From contig NZ_MVHU01000016.1 in the NCBI RefSeq assembly GCF_002086285.1, positions 33,496-97,495 on the forward strand: 64,000 nt of DNA, written 5' to 3'. This stretch comes from Mycolicibacter kumamotonensis. Lineage in GTDB: Bacteria; Actinomycetota; Actinomycetes; Mycobacteriales; Mycobacteriaceae. Below the pieces are notes generated by a model, which saw only the letters and a program-made list of their open reading frames with translations, had not been told where the DNA came from and made no database searches. A program made the translations under genes and the position numbers. Positions 47,727 to 57,512 of this stretch are shown here, piece after piece (within the stretch, counting starts at the first letter, position 1; each line of letters opens with the position of its first letter).

Positions 47727-50700
47727 CTAGGCCTGGCTTGAGACCAGCTCTTCGCCGCGGATGCGCTGGGAGATCACCGCGGTGATCCCGTCACCCTGCA
47801 TGGTCACCCCGTACAGCGCGTCGGCGACCTCCATCGTCGGCTTCTGGTGGGTGATGACGATCAGCTGCGAGCGTGCGCGCAGCATCTCGAAAAGTGCCAG
47901 CAGACGGCGCAGGTTGGTGTCGTCGAGCGCGGCCTCGACCTCGTCCATGATGTAGAACGGCGAAGGACGGGCCCTGAAGATCGCGACCAGCATGGCGATC
48001 GCGGTCAGCGATTTCTCCCCGCCGGACAGCAGCGACAACCGCTTGACCTTCTTGCCGGGCGGACGGGCCTCGACGTCGACGCCGGTGGTCAGCATGTCGG
48101 TGGGATCGGTCAGCAGCAGTCGGCCCTCCCCGCCGGGGAACAGCGCCGCGAACACCTCGCTGAATTCGCGCTCGACGTCGGCGTAGGCGTCGGTGAACAC
48201 CTGCAGGATGCGGGCGTCGACCTCCGACACCACGTCGAGCAGGTCTTTGCGCGCGGCCTTGACGTCCTCGAGCTGGGTGGACAGGAAGTTGTAGCGCTCT
48301 TCGAGCGCGGCGAACTCCTCCAGCGCCAGCGGATTGACCCGACCCAGTTCGGCCAGTTCCCGTTCGGCCCGCTTGGCACGACGCTCCTGCGTGGGCCGGT
48401 CGAAGGGCATGGGGGCGGGAGCGGTGACCTGTTCGCCGCGCTCGCGGGCCTGCTCGAATTCGGCGAGCTCGAGCTCGGTCGGCGGCAAGGGAACGTCGGG
48501 GCCGTACTCGGCGATCAGGTCCGCCGAGCTCATCCCGAACTGTTCGAGCACCGTTTGCTCGAGTTGCTCGATACGCAGTGCTGCCTGGGCCTTGGCGACT
48601 TCGTCGCGGTGCAGCGATTCGGTGAGCGCGGTGATGCGAGTGCTCAGCGAGTTCACCTCTTCGCGGACCGCGGCCATCGCGGCCGCCCGCTGCTGGCGTT
48701 CGCCGGCGAGCCCGTCGCGGATCCGCGCCGCCGCGGCCACCACCAATTGCAGACGCCGGGCCAACGCCGTCCCGGCCTCTGCCACCGCGGCCGCCGTGGT
48801 CGCGGCGAGCGCGCGGGCAGCGCGGGCCTGCTCGGCGCGCACCCGCGCCTCCCGTTCGGCGGCGGCGGCCCGCCGAAGTGAATCCGCCTTGCCCCGGACG
48901 GCGTTGGCGCGTTCCTCGGCGGTGCGCACCGCCAGCCGGGCCTCCACCTCGACGCTGCGCGCCGCCTCGGCGGCGGCCGCGATCTGCTGCCGATCCACCG
49001 GTTGCACCGAAGCGGTCGGCTGGTCCTGCTCGGCGTTGCGCAACCGCGCCTCCAGCTCACCGAGCTCGGTGACGGCCTGCGCCCGGCCGGCCTCCAACTC
49101 TTCGCGTTCGCGCAGTCGGCGACGCCACTCGGTCTCGGCGGCCCGGGCCTCCTGCCCGAGCCGGCCCAACTGCTCGTGGGTCGCGGCGATGGCGGCGTCG
49201 GATTCGTTGAGCGCGGCCAGCGCCTGCTCGGTGGCGTCCTGGCGGGCGGCCTGTTCGGCCAACGCGCCCGCCAGGGCCGCACTGAGCTGTCCGACCTGCG
49301 TTTCGGCGGCGGCCAGCTCGGCCCGCGCCTTGTCGATCTCGCTGTTGATCTCCAGGGTGGACGGCTTGCGGTCCGAACCGCCGCTGACCCACCCCGCGCC
49401 GACCAGATCGCCGTCCACGGTCACCGCACGCAGCCCGGGATGCCCGGCCACCAGCTCCAGCGCCGCGGGCAGGTCGGTGACCACCACCACCGACGACAGC
49501 ATGGCGGTCATGGCGCCGCGCAGCCGGTCGGGGGTGTCGATGAGGTCCAGCGCCCATTGCGCCCCGTCGGGCAGAACGGCCCGTTGCGCGGGCTGCTGCA
49601 GCGGCCAGTCCCCCAGCACGATCGCGGCCCGCCCGCCGTCGGCGCTCTTCAGCGCATTCAGCGCCGCGCGGGCCGCACCGGCGTTCTCGGCGGCCAGCGC
49701 GTCGGCGGCTGACCCGAGCACCGCGGCCAGCGCCGCCTCATAGCCCGAACGCACCTTGACCAGCTTGGCGATCGACCCGAAAAGCCCGGGGCCGCTGTGG
49801 TTCTGGACTAGCCAGGCGGCGCCGTCGCGACGCTCGAGCCCCATCGACAGAGCGTCGATGCGGGCGCGCAGGGAGGCCACCTGCCGCTCGGCGCCGCGCT
49901 CGGCGGCCTGCAGTTCGGAGACCCGCTCGTCGGCCAGCCGCAAGGCGGCCACCGTCCGCTCGTGTTGCTCATCGAGACCGACCTCGCCCTGATCGAGCTC
50001 ACCGACCCGGCCCTGCACCGTTTCGAACTCCGCCTGCGCGGCCTGGGCGCGCGCGGCGGCCTCCTCGATGCGCGCCGACAGCTGCGCCACGTGGGTGTCG
50101 ATCGACTCCACCCGCGCCCGGATCGTCTCCACCTGACCGGTCAGCCGGGCCAAGCCCTCGCGGCGGTCGGCTTCGGCGCGCACCGCGGCCAGATGCGCCT
50201 TCTCCGCCTCGGCGCTACGCCGCTCGCGTTCGGCCAGCTCGGCGCGGGCGGCCTCGAGGCGGGTCCCGGCCTCAGCCAGTTCGGCCAGCAGCTGTTGCTC
50301 GGCGGCGGCCACCTGCTCGGCCTCGGCCTCCAACGCCTCCGGGTCGACGCCGCCGGTGGTGATCGGCTGCTCGTCGAGATGCTGGGCGCGTTCGCTGGCG
50401 ATGCGCACGGTGGCGCTGACCCGCTCGGCCAGCGCCGACAACGAGAACCAGGTCTGCTGTGCGGCCTCGGCACGCTGGGTCAAGGTGGCCACTGCCGACT
50501 CGTGGGCCGTCAGCTCGTCGGCGGCCACCGTGAGGCGCTCGTTGATCTGGTCGTGCTCGCGGCGCAGTGCCGCCTCGGCGTCGGTGGTTCCGGCGAACTC
50601 GGTCTGCCGGGTGACCAGATCGTCGGCGGTCAGGCGCAGCCGGGCGTCGCGCAGGTCGGCCTGGATGGTGGCGGCGCGCCGCGCGACTTCGGCCTGGCGG

Positions 50701-51317
50701 CCCAGCGGTTTGAGCTGGCGGCGCAGTTCGGTGGTCAGGTCGGTCAGCCGGGCCAGGTTGGCCGACATCGCGTCGAGTTTGCGGACCGCCTTTTCCTTGC
50801 GCTTGCGGTGCTTGAGCACCCCGGCGGCCTCTTCGATGAACGCGCGGCGGTCTTCGGGACGCGACTCCAGGATCTGCGACAGCCGGCCCTGGCCGACGAT
50901 GACGTGCATCTCGCGGCCGATGCCGGAGTCGCTCAGCAGCTCCTGGACGTCCATCAGCCGGCAGCTGGCACCGTTGATCTCGTATTCGCTGGCGCCGTCG
51001 CGGAACATCCGCCGGGTGATCGAGACCTCGGCGTACTCGATCGGCAGGGCATTGTCGGAGTTGTCGATGGTGACGGTGACCTCGGCGCGGCCCAGCGGAG
51101 CCCGTGAGGAGGTGCCCGCGAAGATGACGTCTTCCATCTTGCCGCCACGCAGCGTCTTGGCGCTGTGCTCCCCCATCACCCAGGCCAGGGCGTCGACCAC
51201 GTTGGACTTTCCGGAGCCGTTGGGCCCGACCACCGCGGTGATACCCGGTTCGAAGCGCAGAGTCGTGGGCGCGGCGAAGGACTTGAAGCCCTTCAACGTC
51301 AGACTCTTGAGGTGCAC
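47727..51317 (-). CDS. smc: Chromosome segregation protein SMC
   Basis: 1196 residues from GTG 51317 ([14 protein letters not shown]). N-terminal ATPase half with Walker A GPNGSGKS (31-38), then the first coiled coil, a hinge at about 500-660 (with [15 protein letters not shown] near the end and the [15 protein letters not shown] block), the second coiled coil, and the C-terminal half with the ABC signature [13 protein letters not shown] and Walker [14 protein letters not shown]. Length and domain order are normal. It is the largest gene of the window and organises DNA together with ScpA/B. Confidence 0.96.
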   Translation of the reverse strand: MHLKSLTLKGFKSFAAPTTLRFEPGITAVVGPNGSGKSNVVDALAWVMGEHSAKTLRGGKMEDVIFAGTSSRAPLGRAEVTVTIDNSDNALPIEYAEVSITRRMFRDGASEYEINGASCRLMDVQELLSDSGIGREMHVIVGQGRLSQILESRPEDRRAFIEEAAGVLKHRKRKEKAVRKLDAMSANLARLTDLTTELRRQLKPLGRQAEVARRAATIQADLRDARLRLTADDLVTRQTEFAGTTDAEAALRREHDQINERLTVAADELTAHESAVATLTQRAEAAQQTWFSLSALAERVSATVRIASERAQHLDEQPITTGGVDPEALEAEAEQVAAAEQQLLAELAEAGTRLEAARAELAERERRSAEAEKAHLAAVRAEADRREGLARLTGQVETIRARVESIDTHVAQLSARIEEAAARAQAAQAEFETVQGRVGELDQGEVGLDEQHERTVAALRLADERVSELQAAERGAERQVASLRARIDALSMGLERRDGAAWLVQNHSGPGLFGSIAKLVKVRSGYEAALAAVLGSAADALAAENAGAARAALNALKSADGGRAAIVLGDWPLQQPAQRAVLPDGAQWALDLIDTPDRLRGAMTAMLSSVVVVTDLPAALELVAGHPGLRAVTVDGDLVGAGWVSGGSDRKPSTLEINSEIDKARAELAAAETQVGQLSAALAGALAEQAARQDATEQALAALNESDAAIAATHEQLGRLGQEARAAETEWRRRLREREELEAGRAQAVTELGELEARLRNAEQDQPTASVQPVDRQQIAAAAEAARSVEVEARLAVRTAEERANAVRGKADSLRRAAAAEREARVRAEQARAARALAATTAAAVAEAGTALARRLQLVVAAAARIRDGLAGERQQRAAAMAAVREEVNSLSTRITALTESLHRDEVAKAQAALRIEQLEQTVLEQFGMSSADLIAEYGPDVPLPPTELELAEFEQARERGEQVTAPAPMPFDRPTQERRAKRAERELAELGRVNPLALEEFAALEERYNFLSTQLEDVKAARKDLLDVVSEVDARILQVFTDAYADVEREFSEVFAALFPGGEGRLLLTDPTDMLTTGVDVEARPPGKKVKRLSLLSGGEKSLTAIAMLVAIFRARPSPFYIMDEVEAALDDTNLRRLLALFEMLRARSQLIVITHQKPTMEVADALYGVTMQGDGITAVISQRIRGEELVSSQA

Positions 51318-51336
51318 GGGGTGTGAGACTACCGGT

Positions 51337-51618
51337 CTAGCGTTCGGTGAATCCGTCGATCGGCTCGGTGGCGACCGCCCAGTCGGCGACCACGGTGTCC
51401 ACCCGACCCGGAGTGGAGCCACCCTGCAGCAGCTCCAGCAGGCGTTGGCAGTGCTCGCGGGGGCCCTGGGCGACCACCTGCACCCGCCCGTCGGGGCGGT
51501 TGGCGGCGTAACCGGTCAGCCCCAGCTCCAGCGCCCGCGACCGGGTCCACCACCGAAAACCCACCCCCTGGACGTGGCCGTGCACCCAGGCGGTGAGCCG
51601 GACGTCAGGGCCGGCCAC
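51337..51618 (-). CDS. acyP: Acylphosphatase
   Basis: 93 residues from GTG 51618, the family length. The catalytic arginine is in GVGFRWWTR and the asparagine in GYAANRPDG. It hydrolyses acyl phosphates such as acetyl phosphate or 1,3-bisphosphoglycerate. Its start lies inside the last 14 bases of the osmC-like gene. It precedes smc by 19 bases, the same order as Rv2922A-smc. Confidence 0.94.
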   Translation of the reverse strand: MAGPDVRLTAWVHGHVQGVGFRWWTRSRALELGLTGYAANRPDGRVQVVAQGPREHCQRLLELLQGGSTPGRVDTVVADWAVATEPIDGFTER

Positions 51619-52021
51619 GGTCGGCGATCTCGAAGCGCACCTCGGTGCCGGACTGCAGTGTGCGGCCCACCGTGCACACCTGCTCGACGGCGCGGTGCAC
51701 AACGGTCAGCAGCCGCTGCTTCTCGGCTTCGTCCAGACCCGACAGGTCCAGCTCCAGGGTCTCCTCCAGCAGTGGGTAGCGTTCCTGCTCGCGGTCGGCC
51801 GGACCGCAGACCTGGATCGCCGCCGGGTAGTCCTCACCCAGGCGGCGGGCCAAGGGGGCGTCACTGGACATGCCGCTGCACGCCGCCAAGGCGATCTTCA
51901 GCAGCTCGCCGGGGGTGAAAACGCCGTCGACGTCTTCGCTGCCGACCAGCACCTGCGCTCCCCGCGAACTGTGGCCGGTGTAGCGCCGGGTTCCGGTTCG
52001 TTCCACCCACAATTTCGTCAT
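51605..52021 (-). CDS. OsmC-family thiol peroxidase-like protein (Rv2923c)
   Basis: 138 residues. OsmC/Ohr fold: two cysteines in the family positions, LAACSGM (C48) and [10 protein letters not shown] (C115). They form the redox centre that reduces organic hydroperoxides. The [19 protein letters not shown] helix start is the OsmC signature. It overlaps the acyP start by 14 bases. Resistance to organic peroxide is likely; no regulator is adjacent. Confidence 0.9.
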   Translation of the reverse strand: MTKLWVERTGTRRYTGHSSRGAQVLVGSEDVDGVFTPGELLKIALAACSGMSSDAPLARRLGEDYPAAIQVCGPADREQERYPLLEETLELDLSGLDEAEKQRLLTVVHRAVEQVCTVGRTLQSGTEVRFEIADRGRP

Positions 52022-52070
52022 GGGGACATTCTTTACCGCGAACCCGGCGCCTGGCCACGCCGGTGGCCGA

Positions 52071-52457
52071 TCAGACTGCCGCGACGTTCTTTCGGCCGTA
52101 TTGGCGTTCCATCATGGCGGTGTCGCCGTACACCTCGACCCTGACCGTCTTGCCGTTGCGGATGGTGTAAACCTCGGCGCTGTGGCCGCGTTCACCGCCG
52201 ACCGACACCTCGCTGAGCACCACTACCGTGTCGCCGTCGGCCAGGAAACGGTGCGGCGCGATCATCGGTGACTTCGCGGCCAGACCCGCCAGGAACCCAC
52301 TGAGTTCCGTTTTGCCCCGGTAGGTTCCGCTGACCGCGCTGTCACCCGGCTGCACCCATTCGATGTCGTCATCGAAGAGCGCCATCAGGGCTTCGGTGTC
52401 GCCGCTGGCGAAGGCTTGATAACCACTGCGTACCAGTTCGATGTTCTGCTCAGACAT
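52071..52457 (-). CDS. SnoaL-like nuclear transport factor 2-fold protein
   Basis: 128 residues. Typical SnoaL start: MSEQNIELVRSGYQAFASGDTEALMALFDDDIEW in outline, with a WVQPGDSAVSGTYRG pocket segment, VLSEVSVGG and RVEVYGD end. The family covers polyketide cyclases, limonene-epoxide hydrolases and unknown binders. AAGGA lies shortly upstream of the ATG. It follows a small cysteine-containing ORF 19 bases away on the same strand. No catalytic role can be assigned. Confidence 0.85.
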   Translation of the reverse strand: MSEQNIELVRSGYQAFASGDTEALMALFDDDIEWVQPGDSAVSGTYRGKTELSGFLAGLAAKSPMIAPHRFLADGDTVVVLSEVSVGGERGHSAEVYTIRNGKTVRVEVYGDTAMMERQYGRKNVAAV

Positions 52458-52476
52458 CCCTCAATTCCTTTCGTCA

Positions 52477-52716
52477 TCAATTCTGTTGTCCCCAGCCGAT
52501 TTTGTTGTTACATCCGGTACATTTCCCGTGACATCCCGGGCTCTTGTAGGCCGCCTCCAGGTGCCCGGAATACTCGCCCGGCCCACGCGACCAGCGGCCG
52601 ATGCGGTCGATCGCCGCGAGCCACGTTGCGACGAGCAGATGCGCCTGCTGTCGGGCGTGGTGCGCGACGGCTCCGAATGGAGTCGCGATCCCCGGTTTGA
52701 TGACCAACTGCGACAT
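52477..52716 (-). CDS. Previously unrecognised 79-residue protein with a CxxxCxxC tail motif
   Basis: The ATG at 52716 has a strong GAGGAGG site (52725-52731, minus strand) eight bases upstream. The product has a hydrophobic/aromatic middle (QAHLLVATWLAAIDRIGRW) and near the end three cysteines, C62, C66 and C69 (CHGKCTGC), followed by a short polar tail. The pattern suits a metal or cluster site, but no family is recognised. The next gene, a SnoaL-like protein, is 19 bases downstream, so both probably share a transcript. It is the smallest new gene that I can support here. Confidence 0.6.
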   Translation of the reverse strand: MSQLVIKPGIATPFGAVAHHARQQAHLLVATWLAAIDRIGRWSRGPGEYSGHLEAAYKSPGCHGKCTGCNNKIGWGQQN

Positions 52717-52935
52717 CGCCGTCGCCTCCTCGGGTCAGCGGAGGTGTCGTATCCCTAAGCCATCTGCGAACACAGGTCCAAGGCAAACACTGCGGCCGCG
52801 CAATTACCTCATCCCAACGGATGAGATCCGCGTACACTTTTCCGGCAAGAAGACAGCGGTCTTCCCAGGCCTATCGGGAAATTCGGGGCCGACGATGATC
52901 CCGGTCGATGCGCTGGGCCGGTGAGAGGACGCCGG

Positions 52936-53565
52936 GTGCAGGTCGCGATTCCACTGTTTCCCCGATTCACCGCACTGGATGCGGTCGGACCCTACGAGGT
53001 ACTGCGCTGCATACCGGAGCTGGAGGTGGTTTTCGTCGGCCACCGACGTGGCGAGGTGCGCAGCGACAACGGGATGCTCGGGTTGCTCTGTGACGCACGG
53101 CTGGACGAGGTGGCCCGCCCCGACGTCGTCGTCGTCCCCGGCGGTCTCGGGACGCGGACGCTGCTCGACGATGGGGAGCTGCTCGACTGGCTGCGCAGCG
53201 TCCATCCCCACACTCGTTACACCACCTCGGTGTGCACCGGTTCGTTGCTGCTGGCCGCGGCGGGCCTGTTGGACGGCCTGACCGCGACCACGCACTGGGG
53301 GGCGGTCGAGCTGCTCGAACACCTGGGTGCACGCTACGTCGGGCAGCGGGTGGTCGAGGTCCTGCCCCAGCGGATCATCACCTCCGCGGGGGTCTCCAGC
53401 GGCATCGACATGGCGCTTCGGCTGGTGGAGTTGCTGGTGGACACCCAGACCGCCCAGGCGGCGCAGCTGATGATCGAGTACGACCCGCAGCCGCCGTTCG
53501 ATTGCGGTTCGCTGACCAAGGCCGGTGCGGCCGTTCGCGACCGCGCCGCGCAGCTGCGGCGCTGA
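52936..53565 (+). CDS. DJ-1/PfpI-superfamily protein (isonitrile hydratase-like)
   Basis: 209 residues from GTG 52936, with AGAGGA seven bases before it; an earlier GTG at 52921 is less likely. DJ-1/PfpI fold: VQVAIPLFPRFTALDAVGPYEVL, DVVVVPGGLG, and the nucleophilic cysteine in TTSVCTGSLLLAAAGLL followed by TTHWGAVE. The start FPRFTALDAVGP closely resembles isonitrile hydratases and related ThiJ-like proteins; no AraC domain follows. The gene is separated from PIG-L by 23 bases on the same strand. Confidence 0.87.
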   Translation: MQVAIPLFPRFTALDAVGPYEVLRCIPELEVVFVGHRRGEVRSDNGMLGLLCDARLDEVARPDVVVVPGGLGTRTLLDDGELLDWLRSVHPHTRYTTSVCTGSLLLAAAGLLDGLTATTHWGAVELLEHLGARYVGQRVVEVLPQRIITSAGVSSGIDMALRLVELLVDTQTAQAAQLMIEYDPQPPFDCGSLTKAGAAVRDRAAQLRR

Positions 53566-53588
53566 GCCACCGGGCATACTGACCTTTC

Positions 53589-54362
53589 ATGGCCACCGTC
53601 GTCGCATTCCACGCCCATCCCGACGACGAGGCGATTCTGACCGGGGGGACCCTGGCACGCGCGGCCGCCGCCGGGCACCGTGTGGTGGTGGTGGCCGCCA
53701 CCGACGGTCGCGTGCACAACGACGACGTCGACCGCCTCGGCGAATTACGCACCAGCGCAGGTATTCTCGGTGCGCATCGGGTGGAATGCCTCGGCTATGC
53801 CGACAGCGGCTTCGGACCGGAGCTCTATCCCGATCCGCCGGGCCGGGTCCGGTTCGCCCGCGCCGACACCGAGGATGCGGCGCAGCGGCTGGCCGTCATC
53901 CTGCGCGAGGAGGACGCCGATCTGTTGTTGAGCTACCAGGCCAACGGCGGCTACGGCCATCGTGACCACGTGCAGGTGCATCACGTCGGCAAGCGGGCCG
54001 CCGAACTCGCGGCGACACCGCGCATACTGGAGGCCACCATGCCGCGGGAGGTGCTTTCCCGGATCGGTACCGCCGCTCGGCTACTGCGACTGCCGGCGCC
54101 CTACGGCCGTGATGTGGTCCGCACCGCGTATGCCCCGGGGTCGTCGATCACCCACCGGATCAACGTCTTTCGCTATGCCCGGCAGAAATGCGACGCCACC
54201 GCCGCGCACCGTTCGCAGATCGGCACCACCGGCGCGGCGGCACGCCTGTTCGCGGTGTTGTTGCGGCTTCCCCCGCAGGTGGCCGGGCTGATCTTCGGCC
54301 GGGAGTGGTTCGTCGACCCGGCTCGGCCGCCGGGGCGGGTCTACCGCGATATCTTCGAGTGA
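53589..54362 (+). CDS. PIG-L/LmbE-family zinc deacetylase
   Basis: 257 residues. LmbE fold: AHPDDEAILTGGTL (residues 9-22; H9, D11, D12 zinc region) and GYGHRDHVQVH with the second histidine pair. Relatives are MshB and Mca in mycothiol metabolism and deacetylases of N-acetylglucosaminyl lipids. The C-terminal half differs from both, so the substrate stays open. A TRIT-like hairpin follows. Confidence 0.87.
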   Translation: MATVVAFHAHPDDEAILTGGTLARAAAAGHRVVVVAATDGRVHNDDVDRLGELRTSAGILGAHRVECLGYADSGFGPELYPDPPGRVRFARADTEDAAQRLAVILREEDADLLLSYQANGGYGHRDHVQVHHVGKRAAELAATPRILEATMPREVLSRIGTAARLLRLPAPYGRDVVRTAYAPGSSITHRINVFRYARQKCDATAAHRSQIGTTGAAARLFAVLLRLPPQVAGLIFGREWFVDPARPPGRVYRDIFE

Positions 54363-54382
54363 GTCCGGGCCCCGCGCCCTGC

Positions 54383-54442
54383 GCGAGCGTGCGCAGAATG
54401 CCACGAATCGCGGCGTGTCGGCGGGCAAACCCGCACGCTCGC
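54383..54442. terminator. TRIT-like hairpin between the PIG-L gene and mutM
   Basis: GCGAGCGTGCG (54383-54393) and CGCACGCTCGC (54432-54442) are exact inverted arms, with CAGAATG and GAATCGC in the loop. It lies in the gap between two converging genes. It has the same architecture and GCAGAAT core as the hairpin at 29954-30007, typical of the recurring mycobacterial TRIT elements. Probably a two-way terminator. Confidence 0.7.
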
Positions 54443-54444
54443 GG

Positions 54445-55281
54445 TCAGCGCTGGCATTTCGGGCAGTAAAACGACGAGCGGTTCATGAACTTCGCCCGGC
54501 GGATCGCGGTGCCGCAGCGTCGGCAGGGCTGATCCTCGCGGCCGTAGGCGTCCAGCGACCGACCGAAGTAACCGGACTCGCCGTTGACGTTGAGGTAGAG
54601 CGAATCGAACGAGGTGCCGCCGGCGGTCAGCGCGTCGCCCATCACCGCCCCGGCGGCCTGCAGCAGGGCGCGCAACCGCGGGCGGGACAACGTGTCGGCG
54701 AGCCGGGTGCCGCGGATGCCGGCACGCCACAGCGCCTCGTCGGCGTAGATGTTGCCGATACCGGACACCACGGTCTGGTCTAGGAGTTGACGTTTGATCT
54801 CGGAATGCTTGCGCCGCAACACATTCACCACCGCTTCGACGTCGAAGCGGGGGTCCAGCGGGTCGCGGGCCAGGTGCGCCACGGGTAGCGGGACGATGCT
54901 GCCGTCCACCTCGACCAGGTCGGTGAGTTGCCAGCCGCCGAACGTCCGCTGGTCGACGAAGCTGACCTTCGTGCCATCGTCCAGCACCGCGGCGATCCGC
55001 AGGTGCTTGGTGTCGGGCAACTCCCCCAGCAGCATCTGGCCACTCATGCCCAGGTGCACCACCAGCGCCTCGTCCGTACTCAGCAGCAGCCACAGGTACT
55101 TGCCACGGCGGTCGGTGCCGGTGATCCGGGAGCCGAGTAGCCGGCCGGTCAGGTCGGCGGGGCCGGCCTCGTGCCGGCGGACCGCACGCGGATGATGGAC
55201 CCGGACTCCGGACAGGGTGCGGCCCACCAGGTGGGCGTCGAGGCCGCGTCGGACCACCTCGACCTCGGGTAGCTCCGGCAT
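54445..55281 (-). CDS. mutM: Formamidopyrimidine-DNA glycosylase Fpg/MutM
   Basis: 278 residues. Removes 8-oxoguanine and FaPy lesions. The catalytic N-terminal PELPEVEVV (Pro as nucleophile after Met removal, Glu3) and the lysine of the H2TH domain region ([13 protein letters not shown]) are present. The zinc finger PCRRCGTAI...FYCPKCQR ends the protein. The start codon abuts the rnc stop without a gap. Complete. Confidence 0.95.
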   Translation of the reverse strand: MPELPEVEVVRRGLDAHLVGRTLSGVRVHHPRAVRRHEAGPADLTGRLLGSRITGTDRRGKYLWLLLSTDEALVVHLGMSGQMLLGELPDTKHLRIAAVLDDGTKVSFVDQRTFGGWQLTDLVEVDGSIVPLPVAHLARDPLDPRFDVEAVVNVLRRKHSEIKRQLLDQTVVSGIGNIYADEALWRAGIRGTRLADTLSRPRLRALLQAAGAVMGDALTAGGTSFDSLYLNVNGESGYFGRSLDAYGREDQPCRRCGTAIRRAKFMNRSSFYCPKCQR

Positions 55282-55992
55282 CTACCCGGTCGAGCCGACG
55301 TCGAGCGCGTCCAGCGCCGTCCAGGCCGCGGCCGCCGCCTTCTGTTCGGCTTCCTTCTTCGACCGGCCCACACCCGATCCGTATTCGGTGTCCGACACCA
55401 CGACGACGGCGGTGAACTCCCGATCGTGGTCGGGCCCGGTCGAGCTGACCTGGTAACTCGGCACGCCGAGCCCGCGGGCCGCGGTCAGCTCCTGCAGGCT
55501 GGTCTTCCAGTCCAGGCCCGCACCCAGGGTGGCCGCGGTGTCCAGCAGCGGCCCGAACAGCCGCAGGATCACTTCGCGCGCGGTATCGATGCCGTGTTCG
55601 AGGTAGACCGCACCCAGCAGCGACTCCATGCCGTCGGCCAGGATGCTGGACTTGTCGGCCCCGCCGGTGTTGACCTCACCGCGGCCGAGCAGCAGGTGGG
55701 CGCCCAAGCCGTCCTCGGTCAGCCCGCGCGCCACATCGGCCAGGGCCGCCGTGTTGACCACGCTGGAGCGCAGTTTGGCCAGGTCGCCCTCGGGCCGGTC
55801 GGGGTGGCGGTGGAACAGTTCGTCGGTGATGGTCAAGCCGAGCACGGCGTCGCCGAGGAACTCCAGCCGCTCATTGGTGGGCAAGCCGCCGTTCTCGTAG
55901 GCGAAACTGCGATGGGTGACCGCCAGCGTGAGCAGATCGTCGGGCAAGTCCACCCCGAGCGCATCCAGCACCGCCTGCCGGGGACGGCTCAC
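55282..55992 (-). CDS. rnc: Ribonuclease III
   Basis: 236 residues from GTG 55992. Cleaves double-stranded RNA in rRNA and operon processing. The signature [14 protein letters not shown] carries the metal-binding E and D. A second active-site block is [14 protein letters not shown]. The C-terminal dsRNA-binding domain starts near 160 ([20 protein letters not shown], with [19 protein letters not shown]). The start overlaps the DUF177 gene by four bases. Confidence 0.96.
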   Translation of the reverse strand: MSRPRQAVLDALGVDLPDDLLTLAVTHRSFAYENGGLPTNERLEFLGDAVLGLTITDELFHRHPDRPEGDLAKLRSSVVNTAALADVARGLTEDGLGAHLLLGRGEVNTGGADKSSILADGMESLLGAVYLEHGIDTAREVILRLFGPLLDTAATLGAGLDWKTSLQELTAARGLGVPSYQVSSTGPDHDREFTAVVVVSDTEYGSGVGRSKKEAEQKAAAAAWTALDALDVGSTG

Positions 55993-56594
55993 CGGTCACC
56001 GTCATCAGTGGACTGAGCCGACCCTGGACCCACCATCCCGGCGAGTTTGGCCCAGCGCGGATCGATCTTGTCGTGGTGGTGTCCCGGTTCGGCGCCGGCC
56101 AACGCGACCCCGCAGTCCGGACACAGTCCCGGACAGTCCGGATCGCACAGCGGCGACAACGGCAGCGCCAGCCCGACCGCGTCGACGATCGCCTGCTCGA
56201 GGTCCACGGCGTCGTCGACGACCCGGCCGACCTCGTCGTCGTCGGTGGTGGCGTCGGTGGTGCTGTCCGGGTAGGCGAACAGCTCAGTCAACTCGACCTC
56301 TATGTCGCCGGTCAGCGGCTGCAGGCAGCGCGCACATTCGCCCGCGGTGGCCGCCGAGACCGCCCCGGTCACCAGCACACCTTCGGACACCGACTCCACC
56401 CGCAGATCCAGCTCGACGGCGGTGTCCGGGGGAATCGCCACCAGGTCCAACCCGATACGGCCCCGGCTGGAGCGCTGCTCGTGCAGCGCGATCATCGAGC
56501 CGGGACGCCGGCCCAGCCGGGCGACGTTCACCACGAACGGCGAAGGCAGCTGCCGCTGCCCGCCCTTCACGCCAATACCCGGGTGCCTCGCCAT
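55989..56594 (-). CDS. DUF177/YceD-family protein (Rv2926c)
   Basis: 201 residues. YceD is linked to 23S rRNA or L32 accumulation in other bacteria. Two metal-type cysteine pairs are visible: CARCLQPL (near 88-91) and [13 protein letters not shown] (near 148-159). The start [21 protein letters not shown] is typical. rpmF, its usual partner, is not adjacent here. Overlaps rnc by four bases, giving DUF177-rnc-mutM as one unit. Confidence 0.88.
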   Translation of the reverse strand: MARHPGIGVKGGQRQLPSPFVVNVARLGRRPGSMIALHEQRSSRGRIGLDLVAIPPDTAVELDLRVESVSEGVLVTGAVSAATAGECARCLQPLTGDIEVELTELFAYPDSTTDATTDDDEVGRVVDDAVDLEQAIVDAVGLALPLSPLCDPDCPGLCPDCGVALAGAEPGHHHDKIDPRWAKLAGMVGPGSAQSTDDGDR

Positions 56595-56633
56595 GCCGCG
56601 ATTCTACGCAGCGGGCATTGCCGCGTTCGCGGG

Positions 56634-57371
56634 TCAGCGGGTCGCGTAATCGTGGGTGCCCGCGGCGGTCCGCAGTTGGTGGCGACCGCGGTTGATCGAG
56701 CGCAGGGTGCCGTTGAGGAAGTCCTCGAACTCGGCCAGCTTGGCGTCGACGTAGATGTCGCACTCGCCGCGCATCCGGTCTGCTTCGGCGTGCGCCGAGT
56801 CGATCAGCCGGGTGGCTTCGGCCCGCGCCGAGGTCACCACCTCGTTCTGCGACACCAGCCGCTGCTGCTCCTTGATGCCTTCCTGAACGGCCTTCTCGTA
56901 GGCGGCGTTACCGTTCTCGACCAGCCGGTCGCATTCGGCCTGGGCACGGCTGGTGGCGGTCTCGAACTCGCGCTTGGCGGTGGCGCTGAGCCGGGCCGCT
57001 TCCTCGCGGGCCTCGCCGAGCATCCGCTCACTGTGCCCGCGCGCCTCTGCCACCATCCGGTCGGCCTGGCCCTTGGCGTCGGCCAGCAGCCGGTCGGCCT
57101 CGGCCCGGGCGTGGCTGACCAGCGATTCGGCTTCGGCGGTGGCGGAGCTGACCATCGAGTCCGCGTGTTCCTTGGCCTCGTTGAGCACCGAGTCACGGGC
57201 GTCGAGCACATCCTGGGCGTCGTCGAGTTCGCCGGGGATCGCATCCCGAATGTCGTCGATCAATTCCAGGACGTCGCCGCGGGGCACCACGCAGCCGGCC
57301 GTCATCGGCACGCCACGGGCTTCTTCAACAATGGAGCCCAGTTCGTCAAGGGCTTCGAACACTCGGTACAC
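56634..57371 (-). CDS. sepIVA: Septation protein SepIVA (DivIVA-like, Rv2927c)
   Basis: 245 residues from GTG 57371, with GGAGG upstream. The N-terminal YRVFEALDELGSIVEEARG and MTAGCVVPRGDVLELIDDIRD are typical for this DivIVA-related mycobacterial factor. Residues 45-215 are a long alanine/glutamate/arginine coiled coil of heptads (AEADRLLADAKGQADRMVAEA). The end is IYVDAKLAEFEDFLNGTLRSI. SepIVA is needed for septation and polar growth. It corresponds to Rv2927c; the next gene on the other side is purU, a shorter junction than in M. tuberculosis. Confidence 0.93.
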   Translation of the reverse strand: MYRVFEALDELGSIVEEARGVPMTAGCVVPRGDVLELIDDIRDAIPGELDDAQDVLDARDSVLNEAKEHADSMVSSATAEAESLVSHARAEADRLLADAKGQADRMVAEARGHSERMLGEAREEAARLSATAKREFETATSRAQAECDRLVENGNAAYEKAVQEGIKEQQRLVSQNEVVTSARAEATRLIDSAHAEADRMRGECDIYVDAKLAEFEDFLNGTLRSINRGRHQLRTAAGTHDYATR

Positions 57372-57512
57372 GGCAGCACCCTCCAGGCATAGTCGTTGTT
57401 ACTAGTGTGCCCTCTGTTACGCATGTGACTGTGTTAGCCGCCCGGTGTGTCGGATTTTGGTCCACTTCACCGGTAGCCTGACCCGTTGTCATCCGATCGG
57501 CGAAGGGCAGCC

